NCBI RefSeq assembly: GCF_014138625.1
Contig: NZ_JACJHY010000015.1
Coordinates: forward strand, 93,075-157,074
From: Aminobacter ciceronei
GTDB taxonomy: Bacteria; Pseudomonadota; Alphaproteobacteria; Rhizobiales; Rhizobiaceae
Length of the DNA stretch: 64,000 bases
Direction of reading: 5' to 3'
Part shown: positions 17,496 to 26,630 of the stretch, piece after piece
Layout: each line of letters begins with the position of its first letter
Numbering within the stretch: the first letter of the stretch is position 1
Notes under the pieces: generated by a model
Seen by the model: only the letters and a program-made list of their open reading frames with translations
What the model was told of the DNA's origin: nothing
The model's database searches: none
Position numbers and translations under genes: made by a program

Positions 17496-17702
17496 TCACC
17501 GGTTTCCGAAGAGGTTTTGGTCGCTGCCCTGCGTGACCGGCTTCTGGACGGCCGTATCCGACTTCTGGATGGAAGCCGTGTACGAGGTGTCGACAATGGT
17601 AGCCGGCTGGTTGGCGTTGTTCGAGCCGTAGTAGTCGCTGCCGGCGAAAGCCGTGCCCGTGGCAACGAGGATTGCGGCGGCGGTAAGAGCGATCTTGGTC
17701 AT
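17496..17702 (-). CDS. DUF680 small secreted protein, copy 1
   Basis: A 68-residue exported protein. Residues 1-20 are a signal peptide (ATGTAFA-GSD). The mature 48 residues begin GSDYYGSNNANQPA, the DUF680 pattern known mainly from Mesorhizobium and relatives; there are no cysteines. Function is unknown. AGGAGT lies 8 bases before the ATG. A TGTAAC-N17-GTCCTGT element starts about 34 bases upstream, and beyond it lies a decayed ECF sigma gene. A paralogue with 60-70% similar sequence by eye is at 21886-22095. Confidence 0.8.
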   Translation of the reverse strand: MTKIALTAAAILVATGTAFAGSDYYGSNNANQPATIVDTSYTASIQKSDTAVQKPVTQGSDQNLFGNR

Positions 17703-17735
17703 TTTAAATACTCCTGTTTTGTTTGCTTCACGAAA

Positions 17736-17765
17736 ACAGGACTTCGCAGACGCGCCCGCGTTACA
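17736..17765 (-). promoter_or_regulatory. Putative ECF promoter TGTAAC-N17-GTCCTGT
   Basis: Minus strand TGTAAC (17760-17765), 17 bases, GTCCTGT (17736-17742), just before DUF680 copy 1. The same two blocks at the same spacing occur at 22128-22157 and 30069-30098. Confidence 0.6.
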
Positions 17766-17774
17766 GCGCGATTC

Positions 17775-17990
17775 AAAAAAACGGCGTCTCGTGCCAAAAG
17801 CCAGTCCAGCGCCGGCCAAAAGGCAAGCGGGCACTTTTGCAGCACGACCCGCATGTTGCCTTCGCTGATCTCCAGCATCGCGCGGACCTCATCCGCCTCA
17901 AACCCTGCCGGCCGCGCAGGATCAGAGCCACCTCTTGTCTAGCAGGCGAGGCTTCGATCGCGGCATTCACATGGTCAGGAAGGCCGCGAT
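17775..17990 (-). pseudogene. ECF sigma factor relic (region 4), copy 1
   Basis: A frameshifted remnant. Pieces in two frames read DHVNAAIEASPA, ALILRGRQG and then, shifted, MLEISEGNMR, which align to VMDHVAAAIETLPA, ILRAQQG and ILGISEGNMR of the intact sigma factor at 30144-30746. The N-terminal two thirds are absent. It sits upstream of the DUF680 promoter exactly as copy 2 does. Confidence 0.7.
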
Positions 17991-18401
17991 GTATTGACGA
18001 GCGCGTTAGCTTAGATGCGGGATCAGCGGTTGAAGTGCGTGGAGACAATCATCAGCGTGTGCTTAGGAAAGGCGACGATGGCCGCTTCCTCTTGGCGACG
18101 GTCTTCTGATCGATCCCGTAGCCGCTTGGCCAGTATCCTCAGGCTCTCTTGCCTATTCTGTATTACTCGACGGACTGCCTCTGTCGTGTGGCGCTGCCGT
18201 GTAGACCTGTCCTATAGAGCCTCGTTCCATGCCCGTGGAAAGCAGACCGCCTTCGCATTCGCCCGCACCTTCACCCCGCGACGGGACACGGCGCTACGCA
18301 CCATGATCAGCTCCGCGCCTGTGCCCGTCGCTCAAACCTGACAGGGCAGCATTGATCGCCGGAGCAAGCTTCAGGATTGGATAAAATTTTGGGGTAACGT
18401 C
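17991..18401. other. Gene-free interval
   Basis: About 410 bases between two sigma-factor relics. Open frames here show no recognisable domain; I consider it decayed DNA. Confidence 0.5.
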
Positions 18402-18807
18402 ATGCGCAACCGGATCACCGACGCAGCGCGGCGCGGCGCAAGACGAGCACACGACCTAGCTTTCGAGCAAGCGACCGAAACCTTTTCCAATCCCGGCGCG
18501 AATATAGCAATGGATCATCGTCGTGATCCCGAAGCATTCTGGCAGGCCATTGACGGTCTTACTCACCGGCAACAGCGGCCAATAGAGTCGTTGAAGCTAC
18601 GTAAATGTCATTGAAGGAACCCCCGCAGCCGGCATGGGTTCGGCGCTCCCAAGGTTGCCGTGCACAGCGCGGCGGGGACACTGCGCGCAACGCTCCCCGA
18701 TCCGCCGTCTGCCGGCTCCTTGGAAGCAGGTCCTGCACTGGTTCGCAGTCTCGCTCCCTGGTGTCGCTATCGTGGTTATTCTGATGTCGCCGCAGGGTGA
18801 CTTGGGT
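18402..18807 (+). pseudogene. Relic of a sigF-nrsF pair
   Basis: Frames on the plus strand align to the second SigF/NrsF pair of this window. RNRITDAARRGARR, ETFSNPGANIAMDHRRDPEA and QAIDGL match the sigma at 32252-32812. After a frameshift near 18605, APKVAVHSAAGTLRATL matches its C-terminus. Then PIRRLPAPWKQ and PGVAIVVILMSPQGDL match the start of NrsF at 31512-32255. The sigma N-terminus and the rest of NrsF are missing, so it is a truncated dead copy in opposite orientation. Confidence 0.75.
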
Positions 18808-18866
18808 GAATAGTATCGCTGATCCTTAGCATTCGCATCGGAACGGCGAAAAGGAGGTGTTCGCGC

Positions 18867-20159
18867 ATGAGTCAGAGTGAGGAAGCGTTGGACGAACTCC
18901 AACGGGACACGTTCAAATATTTCCTGAAAGAGAGCAATCGCGCCAATGGGATGGTCCCTGATAACACGCGCAGAGGCTCGCATGCGAGCATTGCCGCGAT
19001 AGGGTTTGCACTAACAGCCTACACGATCGGCGCCGAGCGCGGCTTTATCACACGCGCCGAAGCTATCGAGCGCACACTCACGACACTTCGATTTTTTAGA
19101 GACAGTGAGCAGAGCGAAGAGGCGGATGCGACCGGTTACAATGGCTTCTATTACCACTTTCTATACATGGACACCGGCCGTCGCGCTTGGGAGTCGGAGT
19201 TGTCGACGATTGATTCGACATTTCTACTGGCTGGCATCTTGGCCTCCGCTGCGTACTTTGATGGAGATGCACCCGACGAGCGCGAAATTCGTTCGCTGGC
19301 CGAAGAGCTCTACGCCCGGGCTGATTGGCAGTGGGCGCTTAACGCCGGAGAAACCGTTTCGATGGGTTGGAAACCGGAGTGTGGGTTTCTGCCGTATCGG
19401 TGGGAGGGCTATAACGAAGCCTTGATCCTTTACGTGTTGGCACTGGCCTCGCCTACCCATCCAATTCCAGCCGAGAGCTACAAGGCCCAAACGCGGACTT
19501 ACTGCTGGAAGCATCTCTACGACCTAGAATTTCTCTATGCTGGCCCACTATTCATTCATCAGCTCTCGCACATGTGGATCGACTTTCGCGGCATTCAGGA
19601 CGAATTCATGCGCGGGAAGGGCATTGATTATTTCGAGAATAGCCGCCGTGCGACTTATGCACAGCAGCAATACGCGATCCGTAATCCATTGGGCCACAAA
19701 GGGTACAGCGAGCATTGCTGGGGCATTACCGCTAGTGATGGGCCTGGCCCAACCTGTATAAAGATCGAGGGCGTTGAGCGCTATTTTTTCGACTATACGG
19801 CGCGCGGCATCCCGTATGGACCGGACGATGGCACTATCGCGCCCTGGGCCGCGGTTGCATCGCTACCTTTCGCGCCCGAGATCGTCTTACCAGCGCTGCG
19901 GCATTTCAATGAAGTATACCCCGAAGTGACCAGCGAGTACGGCTTCAAGTGCAGCTTTAATCCAACCTTCGACTCAGGGCATCAAAGCAAGCCGGGTTGG
20001 ATCTCAAAAGGCTATTACGGACTCGATCAGGGACCGATCGTGTTGATGATCGAGAACCACCGCACGAGATTTCTTTGGGAGTTGATGAAGAAATGCCCAC
20101 TCATTGTCGAGGGGCTGTGCAAGGCGGGATTCACCGGTGGTTGGCTACAATTGTCGTAG
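18867..20159 (+). CDS. Glycoamylase-domain (GH144-type) glucanase
   Basis: A 430-residue (alpha/alpha)6-type glycoside hydrolase of the putative glucoamylase family PF10091, which includes GH144 endo-beta-1,2-glucanases and the C-terminal region of cyclic glucan synthases. Landmarks: DELQRDTFKYFLKESN at the start, TGYNGFYYHFLYMDTGRR near residue 90, STIDSTFLLAGIL, WEGYNEALILYVLALASPTHP and an acidic EVTSEYGFKCSFNP region with GYYGLDQGPIVLMIENHRT near the end. No signal peptide is visible, so it may be cytoplasmic. A GGAGG site precedes the ATG. It is isolated among decayed DNA but appears intact. Confidence 0.83.
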   Translation: MSQSEEALDELQRDTFKYFLKESNRANGMVPDNTRRGSHASIAAIGFALTAYTIGAERGFITRAEAIERTLTTLRFFRDSEQSEEADATGYNGFYYHFLYMDTGRRAWESELSTIDSTFLLAGILASAAYFDGDAPDEREIRSLAEELYARADWQWALNAGETVSMGWKPECGFLPYRWEGYNEALILYVLALASPTHPIPAESYKAQTRTYCWKHLYDLEFLYAGPLFIHQLSHMWIDFRGIQDEFMRGKGIDYFENSRRATYAQQQYAIRNPLGHKGYSEHCWGITASDGPGPTCIKIEGVERYFFDYTARGIPYGPDDGTIAPWAAVASLPFAPEIVLPALRHFNEVYPEVTSEYGFKCSFNPTFDSGHQSKPGWISKGYYGLDQGPIVLMIENHRTRFLWELMKKCPLIVEGLCKAGFTGGWLQLS

Positions 20160-20337
20160 CTCTTGGCGAAGGCATTGGGACTAACCGCATCATGCGCTGC
20201 GATCACCGCGGACGTGTTGAAGCCAAGCGAGTCCCTGCCTTCAAGTTCGCCCTGCGCCCTGAAAATACTACCTATCTCAGTGAAGCATGACTAACGGCCG
20301 CGACTTCGGGATGGTGAGCGCTAGGCGAGGGAACGGC

Positions 20338-20841
20338 TCAGGGGCGAATATAGGACCAGCCAGCTTCCTGCAATTCAACTAGCCGCACAATGCCAAAAGG
20401 CACGACCCTTGTCCCTTCGATCAATGGCATGATGTGCCCCTCGCGCTGCTCGATAATCGTCTTGGTATTCCCACAGACCGAGAAGGCGATCTCCGGGAAA
20501 TTCACGCGCATGTACTCCAGGATGTCGCGCACCGGCGATGCATCGGCTCGAAACATGCTGATACCGTCGCCATACGCGACAATTTCCACGCGCGCAGCTT
20601 CACCCAGCTCCCTGTAGTGCCTCACGAGGTTGATCGAATTAGAGACTGCATGCTTCATGGGAACCTGATCATCGGCGTTGACCTGAAAGACGATGCGATG
20701 GTGCAGCGGCGGGTTGTCCGACACCTCGAGGACAGCCGTTTGGACATTACTCGCGACAAGCCCGCCGATCCCAAATAGGACAATGAGCAGTGCTGGGATG
20801 GCAAGCCACCGTTTCCAATTCATGCGTGAAGCCGATCTCAT
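20338..20841 (-). CDS. DsrE-family protein with N-terminal membrane anchor
   Basis: A 167-residue protein. Residues 10-30 form a membrane anchor or uncleaved signal; the rest is a DsrE/DsrF-like sulfur-relay fold: HHRIVFQVNADD, KHAVSNSINLVRHY, RVEIVAYGDGISMF and FSVCGNTKT, whose cysteine at about residue 124 could be the sulfur carrier. AGAGGGG precedes the ATG at 20841 by 7 bases; an internal ATG at 20820 is also possible. Function here is unknown; such periplasm-facing DsrE proteins often lie near thiol/metal stress genes. Confidence 0.75.
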   Translation of the reverse strand: MRSASRMNWKRWLAIPALLIVLFGIGGLVASNVQTAVLEVSDNPPLHHRIVFQVNADDQVPMKHAVSNSINLVRHYRELGEAARVEIVAYGDGISMFRADASPVRDILEYMRVNFPEIAFSVCGNTKTIIEQREGHIMPLIEGTRVVPFGIVRLVELQEAGWSYIRP

Positions 20842-21073
20842 CCTTCATCCCCTCTTGGCAAAAACTACATCAAGGCCGATTCCGGCCGACGGAAACGATC
20901 CGTCGGGATCGAACGATCCGTTGTGAGGGCGCTCGCGTGCACCACAGGTTCGACGGAACATTGCGCGGAGTCCCGGTCCTTGCGCCGGGCGCTCTTGCAC
21001 TGTCGGACAATACTTCGTTCTCGGAATGCGAAAAGTTATGGGCGACGCGAAATATTCTCCCGTGTCCTCATGC
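20842..21073. other. Gene-free interval
   Basis: No recognisable gene between the DsrE gene start and the IS5 relic. Confidence 0.5.
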
Positions 21074-21464
21074 CTAGCGCAGTTTGTTGCCAGCGCTACA
21101 ATGAACGATCGATGAGATTTCGGCCAGTTCCTGGACGAGGAAGCCGCACGCATGCCTGATCCGCTTAGCCATGTGCCGCCGCTGGCCGTTTATCCAAGGT
21201 CCCACGGCCACCGACGATGCTGCGGGCCGCAACCAGCGCGGTCCACGTGCTACACCGGCCACGGCGCGCGACCTTGAATGGTCCATTCTTATGGCCGCGC
21301 CATCCATGATCACGACGGTCGGCATTCCGTCCGACCGGAACGGATGCGTGTGAGCCTATAAAGCTCACGTTGCAGCGAACCCAAACACCGGTGCAATGCC
21401 ATTTCCTGAAGTGCCAGGTCGGAAACTCTCTCGGCAGTTGCCGCCATTGGCAGCCGGCGCGCAT
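21074..21464 (-). pseudogene. IS5-family transposase relic
   Basis: Frameshifted fragments align to IS5-type transposases: GCQWRQLPREFPTW, then in other frames HRCLGSLQRELYRL, and PTVVIMDGAAI, which corresponds to the catalytic-aspartate region (xxIIDSQSVK in relatives). Several stops and shifts exclude function. No intact terminal repeats were found. Confidence 0.65.
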
Positions 21465-21717
21465 CAGATAGAATATTGCGTCGCTCTGTGCTTCGGTGCC
21501 GGAAGGAGGGGTGCCGAGATTTCCATTCCTTTATAGTTGGTCCAGGATCGGCTTCGTCTCCGCTCGGCGAACAGTTTGGCGCTGCTGCCGCGGATGCGCG
21601 CTTCGATGGCGTAGAACCTGGCGAGCGTCTCGACCACGTCCGCGGCAATGCGCGCGGTCGTCTTGTGGACCTCCACGAACTTGCGCCGGCATGGGCAAAG
21701 CAGAAGGCCAGCGCCAC
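21464..21717 (-). pseudogene. IS66-family transposase (TnpC) relic
   Basis: Fragments in two frames read ALAFCFAH (the conserved CWAHARRKF region) and then FVEVHKTTARIAADVVETLARFYAIEARIRG in a shifted frame (written here as two joined pieces: FVEVHKTTARIAADV and VETLARFYAIEARIRG). This is the part of TnpC that precedes the catalytic glutamate. The rest of the element is absent, so only a scar of an insertion remains. Confidence 0.65.
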
Positions 21718-21885
21718 CTCATGGCGTGCTAAATGTCAGGCAGGACAGAGGGGTGCGGAGGATCGCCACTCTTTGAAGGCACTGTCTCAGGCCGGAGGAT
21801 TCTGGCTAGAGGCTCTATCTTGATACGCAAACACAAAGAGCGGCGGCTCTGGCCCGCCGCTCTGTGTGTTCCCGGGTCTGAAAAA

Positions 21886-22095
21886 TCAGCGGCCCCAGAT
21901 GCCCTGGCCGGACTGGGTCGTCAGCTTGGTGTTGGCAACCTGAGCCGTATCCGACTTCTGGATGGAAGCTGTGAACGAGTTGTCGATGTCGGCTACCTGC
22001 TGGTTGGCGTTGTTCGAGCCGTAGCTGTCGCTGCCGGCGAAAGCCGTGCCCGTGGCAACGAGAAAGGCGGCGGCGGTAAGAGCGATCTTGGTCAT
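21886..22095 (-). CDS. DUF680 small secreted protein, copy 2
   Basis: A 69-residue paralogue of the protein at 17496-17702 with a nearly identical signal peptide and the mature start GSDSYGSNNANQQ. It has no cysteines and its function is unknown. AGGAGT precedes the ATG, and the whole leader (TGTAAC-N17-GTCCTGT and the sigma relic beyond it) is shared with copy 1, indicating duplication of the complete cassette. Confidence 0.8.
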   Translation of the reverse strand: MTKIALTAAAFLVATGTAFAGSDSYGSNNANQQVADIDNSFTASIQKSDTAQVANTKLTTQSGQGIWGR

Positions 22096-22127
22096 TTTAA
22101 GTACTCCTGTTTGTTTGCTTCACGCCA

Positions 22128-22157
22128 ACAGGACTTCGCAGACCCGCCCGCGTTACA
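22128..22157 (-). promoter_or_regulatory. Putative ECF promoter TGTAAC-N17-GTCCTGT
   Basis: Minus strand TGTAAC (22152-22157) and GTCCTGT (22128-22134) separated by 17 bases, directly upstream of DUF680 copy 2. Confidence 0.6.
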
Positions 22158-22181
22158 GCGCAATTCAAAATAAACAGCATC

Positions 22182-22388
22182 TCATGCCAAAAGCCGGTCC
22201 AGTGCGAGCCGAAGGGCAAAGCGGGCACGGTGCAGCAGGAACCGCATGTTGCCTTCGCTGATCTCCAGCATCGGGCAGACCTCATCCGCCTCAATCCCTT
22301 GCTGGCCGCGCAGGATCAGAACCGCCTCTTCTGCAGGCCGCAAGGCCTCGATTGCGGCATTCACATAGTCAATGATGTTTGTGCCTTC
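22182..22388 (-). pseudogene. ECF sigma factor relic (region 4), copy 2
   Basis: An open fragment reading DYVNAAIEALRPAEEAVLIL then RGQQGIEADEVCPMLEISEG and LLHRARFALRLALDRL, clearly the C-terminal sigma region 4 of the same family as 30144-30746. Everything before this is missing: the preceding bases are the end of a broken patatin gene. It has no plausible start and is probably not expressed as a sigma factor. Confidence 0.75.
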
Positions 22389-22391
22389 GGC

Positions 22392-23848
22392 CTAGCGCAG
22401 TGACCGCACGAAGCTTTGATATTCCGGCGACTCCTCAAGCATATCTCCGGATAACGCGCTCAATTCATCTACTTGCTTGTCGGGCAGGGACAGTGTGGTA
22501 GGAATTTTGTTGAAGTAGGCGCGGCGGGACGGATCCTTGATCTGTTCAAAGGTCAAGGAGGCGAAGTCGACGGTGACCTTGGGTTGACCGGGCTTTCGGC
22601 TCGCGTTGATGCCATTCTCCCACTTTTCAAAGCCACTCTTAGCCAGGCCTACGGTCTCGGTATTGAGAATGCCGAGCGCCGCATCGAAAGACGCCATCGT
22701 TGTGTCGATAATCCGAGGTTCACGACCATCCTTAGCCCAGGGATACTCTGAATAGACTTGTGCGTTAACAACGATGACCAGAACCTTTGTGACAAGCGCC
22801 AGTCTGCGTCGGTCGAATGCGCCGCCATTCGCTCCACATCGCCATATTGGGCAACCGGACTCATCATGGAACCACGCACGCCCAGATTGTCCGTCACACC
22901 ACCATCGACGAGCCGCAAGACGGGAGTGTCTGCCGGGTTGAGATATCGCTCAAGCGCACGCGCCACCTGATAGCGGCGGCTCAGAAGGTCACGCTGCTCA
23001 AGGGCCTGCGGAACCCAAGAATTGTGCCGTTGAGGGCAGTTGTCAGCGTAGTTGCGCAGCGAAATCGGCCCGAACACTACCGGCACTGCAGAGGAGGCCA
23101 TGACAGCGTTGGCAACGGGATAATTCGACAAACTAGAGCAAAGAAAATCGAACTGCTGTTGGATAAAAGAAAAAGTCGCTCCGTTCGTCAGGTCGCTCGC
23201 ATTGACGATGATATAAGGCAAATCGCCAAGGCTCATATCGCGGTAGGTGCGGTTTTCAAACACATGATCACCAAGCCAGCGCGCGGCCAGATCACCGCGG
23301 TTATAGTCGCCGGAAGTCATTGCGGCGAGGTTGACAGGATTGGCAAGCAGCGCGAGGAGGTCGTGCTGCACATTGCGTTTGAGGAAACGGCTTTCGAAGT
23401 CCGTGAAGATTCGATCGCCGAACAATCCGTAGTAGGCGGCCGGATAGCTTCCTCCGGACACCGAACTGATCACATCAACCTCGTCGAGCAGCCGACGCTT
23501 ACGTCCATGCACCGTGACACTCGTATCACGCAGCTTTTTCAAAACGCCGTAAGCGAATGCGGCAGACCGGGTGCCGCCGCCGGAAAAGGCCAGCACCACG
23601 AACATGTCCTGGGCATTGTTGCGCGGCAGACGGTTTGCGAAAACGTAGTCTTCGTTCGGATCTGCTCCGCCTATTTCATTGTTCCAAACGCGCGAGGCGC
23701 AGGACTGGATAAGCACCGAAAGGAACAGTGCCGCAGTCACCATTATTGCACGACGTACCCTGAATTTTCCGTTCGGCTTTGCTTCCCCAATCGCATTCAA
23801 AGTTCTTCGCCAGAGAAGAAAATCAGTCATCCAACCGATAGCCATCAT
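22392..23848 (-). pseudogene. Patatin-like phospholipase, frameshifted
   Basis: A lipid acyl hydrolase gene split into two frames. The first 330 or so codons give a lipoprotein-type start (SVLIQSCAS), the patatin oxyanion motif AFSGGGTRSAAFAYG, the nucleophile motif SVSGGS and the catalytic aspartate in LVDGGVTDNLG. Near 22800-22840 the homologous frame changes: FDRRRLALVTKVLVIVVNAQ and the C-terminus ending SPEYQSFVRSLR are encoded in another frame. A one-base change, or a sequencing error, would separate them. Both catalytic residues lie before the break. Confidence 0.75.
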
Positions 23849-23992
23849 GATAGCACGGTCCGCTTCGGATTTTTCGGACCAATCGGCACATCGGCCATCG
23901 GACGACGCTTATTCCACATGCGACGTCCTCGGATTGAGCATCCGTCGCTCTATCTGCCGACCGCGAAAGTCGCGCATAGTCGCATGACCGCC

Positions 23993-24101
23993 GCCCGCGA
24001 CGATGGGCATAGAAGACCGGCGATCCCGGACGTCGATTGGGGGGGCCTCCTGACCGGCGTGCCGGCGATCGCGGCCTTTCTGGTCAGTCTGCCGGAAGAA
24101 T
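23993..24101 (+). pseudogene. Fused fragments of sigF and nrsF
   Basis: RDDGHRRPAIPDVDW resembles the N-terminal part of the SigF at 13853-14515 (RDDGQSIGRKGPAISDIDW) and is followed at once by LLTGVPAIAAFLVSLP, which resembles LLTGILAAIAAFLVSLP of the NrsF at 13185-13856. An internal deletion has joined the two genes; about 110 bases remain. Confidence 0.6.
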
Positions 24102-24202
24102 TCCTTGCACAACACCTCTGGCGGAAAACTGATATTGCCTTCGGCAATCTCTGTTTTCGCCGACTCGGCGATGACCGTTCCGTTCCATATGGCCCTCATC
24201 AT
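24092..24202 (-). pseudogene. DUF427 protein, 5' fragment
   Basis: Reads MRAIWNGTVIAESAKTEIAE then GNISFPPEVLCKEFF, the start of DUF427 proteins. It is cut off after about 37 codons where the sigF/nrsF scar begins, so it marks a recombination junction near 24100. Confidence 0.6.
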
Positions 24203-24306
24203 GCCACTGCCTCCTGAATCGGTATTGTCGGGGTGGTATATCCGTGAACGCCAGCTTCGAACTATTCCTGGCAGCGACCGTTGAACGTCACTCATGCGCG
24301 ATCGTC

Positions 24307-25089
24307 CTATTCCATGAACCAGCCATGGCTGACCACCAGCGACTGCCCGGTCAACGCATTGCTCTTCGCTCCTGCAAAATAGAGCACCGCCTCGGCGACA
24401 TCCTCCACCGTCGTGAATTCGCCGTCGACCGTCTCTTTCAACATGACGGTCTTGACGACGTCCGCCTCGCTGATCCCGAGTTCCTTAGCCTGCTCTGGGA
24501 TTTGCTTCTCGACCAGTGGCGTGCGCACAAAGCCCGGGCAGACGACGTTGGCGCGGACGTTATGCTTCGCGCCTTCCTTGGCGACCACGCGGGAAAGGCC
24601 GAGAAGGCCATGCTTGACGGTCACATAGGCTGCCTTGAGCGGCGATGCTTCCTTCGAATGAACCGAACCGATGTAGACGATCGATCCACTCTTATCCGCG
24701 TACATGTGCTTGAGGCAGGCTTTTGTCGTCAGGAATGCGCCGTCAAGATGGACGGCGAGCATCATCTTCCAGTCGGCGAATGGGAACGATTCAACGGGAT
24801 GGACGATCTGAATGCCGGCGTTGCTGACCAGGATGTCGATCCGACCATAAGCGTCATGAGCACCGTCTATACCGACATTGACAGCATCCTCGTTGCTCAC
24901 ATCCATCGCCACGCCCATGGCGATCCCGCCGCTGGCAACGATTTCGGCCGCGGCGGCCGTGGCGGCGTCTTGCTTCAGATCGGCGATGACGACCTTGGCG
25001 CCCTCCCGGGCGAAGGCATGTGCGATCTCCTTGCCGATCCCGCTTGCTGCTCCGGTGACGATAACGACCTTGTCTTGAAAGCGGCTCAT
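24307..25089 (-). CDS. bdhA: 3-hydroxybutyrate dehydrogenase (SDR family)
   Basis: A 260-residue short-chain dehydrogenase that interconverts 3-hydroxybutyrate and acetoacetate with NAD. It has the nucleotide motif TGAASGIG (residues 12-19), NAG at about 91-93, catalytic Ser in GSVHSKEAS, and YVTVKHG giving the Tyr-x3-Lys pair. The C-terminus ends with HGWFME, typical of the type found in PHB-cycle operons. It follows the acetoacetate decarboxylase gene in the same operon. Confidence 0.88.
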   Translation of the reverse strand: MSRFQDKVVIVTGAASGIGKEIAHAFAREGAKVVIADLKQDAATAAAAEIVASGGIAMGVAMDVSNEDAVNVGIDGAHDAYGRIDILVSNAGIQIVHPVESFPFADWKMMLAVHLDGAFLTTKACLKHMYADKSGSIVYIGSVHSKEASPLKAAYVTVKHGLLGLSRVVAKEGAKHNVRANVVCPGFVRTPLVEKQIPEQAKELGISEADVVKTVMLKETVDGEFTTVEDVAEAVLYFAGAKSNALTGQSLVVSHGWFME

Positions 25090-25113
25090 GTAGGTTCTCT
25101 CCTTTGCGTGGTT

Positions 25114-25854
25114 TCAGGTGGCGAGATAGTCATGAACGACTTCCCCGAGATTGAGCGTCAGGTCGGCGATCAAATGAACGGCTGAGATCACTTCCAGCAC
25201 CGGAAGATCGCTGACCGGCGCCAGCGCATGGGGATGAAGAGCCAGGGCCGCCGGCCCGGTCCACGCGCCCTTCAATTCGACGTCACCCAATTTGTAACGA
25301 ACTAGCTCGCAGATCCGCGACGTTCCATCGACATGCGGAACGATCTTCAGCAGGAAGCCTGGCTCGCCGAGTGCGCGCAGCGCGACATCATGCTCCATCG
25401 GCTGATGCTTAAAGCCCATGGAGCCGGTGGCGATGCGCACCGCGCCGTAGTCGAGTGTGCCAAGCAGCGTATCGTGTTCGACGCGCAATGTTGGCGACGC
25501 GAGCTTCTTCGGAAACCCCCACAGTTCGCGACCGCCAGCAATGGGCGGGTCGTCATCAAGGAACATGGCATGGGTGTAGCCGCCCGTCTCGCCGTTGAAC
25601 CGTACCGGAATGACCTGGCCGGATTCGGTATAGTCGCCAAATCCGGTGCTGTCGGGCATGCGGATGAACTCGTATTTGACAATTGGGTCCACAATCTCCA
25701 GCGGCTTGGGGACGACCTTCTCGAGCGCGGCGGTGTCCGTGCGATAGGTGATGATCAGATATTCGCGATTGACGAACCGGTAGGGGCCGTGCGGATAGGC
25801 CGGGCTGTGGAGCGGCATCGAAAAGGCGCGCTTGCGGACGTCGTCGGCTTTCAT
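25114..25854 (-). CDS. adc: Acetoacetate decarboxylase
   Basis: A 246-residue enzyme converting acetoacetate to acetone and CO2 by a Schiff-base mechanism. The catalytic lysine pair is intact in [13 protein letters not shown] (equivalent to K115/K116 of Clostridium Adc), as are the catalytic glutamates in KYEFIRM and YTESGQVIP and the arginine in FVNREY. Length and motifs are canonical. It lies between the Adc-like paralogue and bdhA, so the operon could direct 3-hydroxybutyrate or acetoacetate to acetone. Confidence 0.9.
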   Translation of the reverse strand: MKADDVRKRAFSMPLHSPAYPHGPYRFVNREYLIITYRTDTAALEKVVPKPLEIVDPIVKYEFIRMPDSTGFGDYTESGQVIPVRFNGETGGYTHAMFLDDDPPIAGGRELWGFPKKLASPTLRVEHDTLLGTLDYGAVRIATGSMGFKHQPMEHDVALRALGEPGFLLKIVPHVDGTSRICELVRYKLGDVELKGAWTGPAALALHPHALAPVSDLPVLEVISAVHLIADLTLNLGEVVHDYLAT

Positions 25855-25878
25855 AAGCTGAACGTCCTCAAGATGGCC

Positions 25879-26619
25879 TCAAGCGAGATAGTCACGAACA
25901 ACCTCCCCCAGGGCGAGGGTGAAGTCGGCGACGATATGAACGCCTGAGACGACATCAAGAACCGTCAGGCCGTTCAGGGGGGCCAGGGCGTGCGGGTGCA
26001 ACTCAAGCGCCGCAGGCCCGGTCCAGGCGCCCTTCAGCACAATGTCGCGCCGGAAGTAGCGCACCAGTTCGCACACGCGCGGCGAACCATCGACGTGTGG
26101 GATAATCTTGAGCAGGAAGCCGGGCTCGTTCAGCATTTCCAGCGCCACATCGTCGGCAATCGGTATATGCTTGTAACCCATCGTTGCGGTAGCAACGCGT
26201 TCCGGCCCATAGTCGAGTGTCCCAAGCAGGACGTCATGTGCGACTACCAGTCGCGGCGCGGCAAGCTTCTGCGGGAACCCCCACAGTTCGCGCCCTCCAG
26301 AAATAGGCGCATGAACGTCGAGGAACATGTTGTGGGTATAGGCGCCCGTCTGCGCGCCGAAGCGTACCGAGATATGTTGCGCGGCCCCGGAGTAGCGTCC
26401 GAACCCGGTGCTGCCCTCCATGCGCATGAATTCGAGGCTCACAAGCGGATCGCCCACCTCAAGGGGTTCCGGCACGGCCAGATCCAGCGCAGTGGGATCG
26501 GTGCGATAGGTGACGATCAAATGCTCGCGATCGGTGAAGCGATACGGCCCTCGCGGATAAGACGGGCTGCTGAGTGGCATCGCAAACGCGCGCGCCTTCA
26601 CTTCCGAGGCTTCCAACAT
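25879..26619 (-). CDS. Acetoacetate decarboxylase-like paralogue lacking catalytic residues
   Basis: A 246-residue protein similar to the adjacent Adc along its whole length. The Schiff-base lysine is replaced: [13 protein letters not shown] has Gln where Clostridium Adc has K115, although K116 is kept. The segment matching YTESGQ reads YSGAAQ, losing the catalytic E76. The arginine (TDREH) and the first glutamate (SLEFMRM) remain. It may be an enzyme with another reaction in the Adc superfamily or a structural partner. ATG at 26619 has GGAGT upstream; a GTG at 26634 overlaps the patatin stop. Confidence 0.85.
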   Translation of the reverse strand: MLEASEVKARAFAMPLSSPSYPRGPYRFTDREHLIVTYRTDPTALDLAVPEPLEVGDPLVSLEFMRMEGSTGFGRYSGAAQHISVRFGAQTGAYTHNMFLDVHAPISGGRELWGFPQKLAAPRLVVAHDVLLGTLDYGPERVATATMGYKHIPIADDVALEMLNEPGFLLKIIPHVDGSPRVCELVRYFRRDIVLKGAWTGPAALELHPHALAPLNGLTVLDVVSGVHIVADFTLALGEVVRDYLA

Positions 26620-26630
26620 TTTGACTCCGA

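Noticed and set aside
22817..24217. A 466-codon plus-strand frame
   Set aside because: It is antisense to the patatin gene over most of its length and shows no domain; only its last part (23993-24101) carries a real sigF/nrsF scar.
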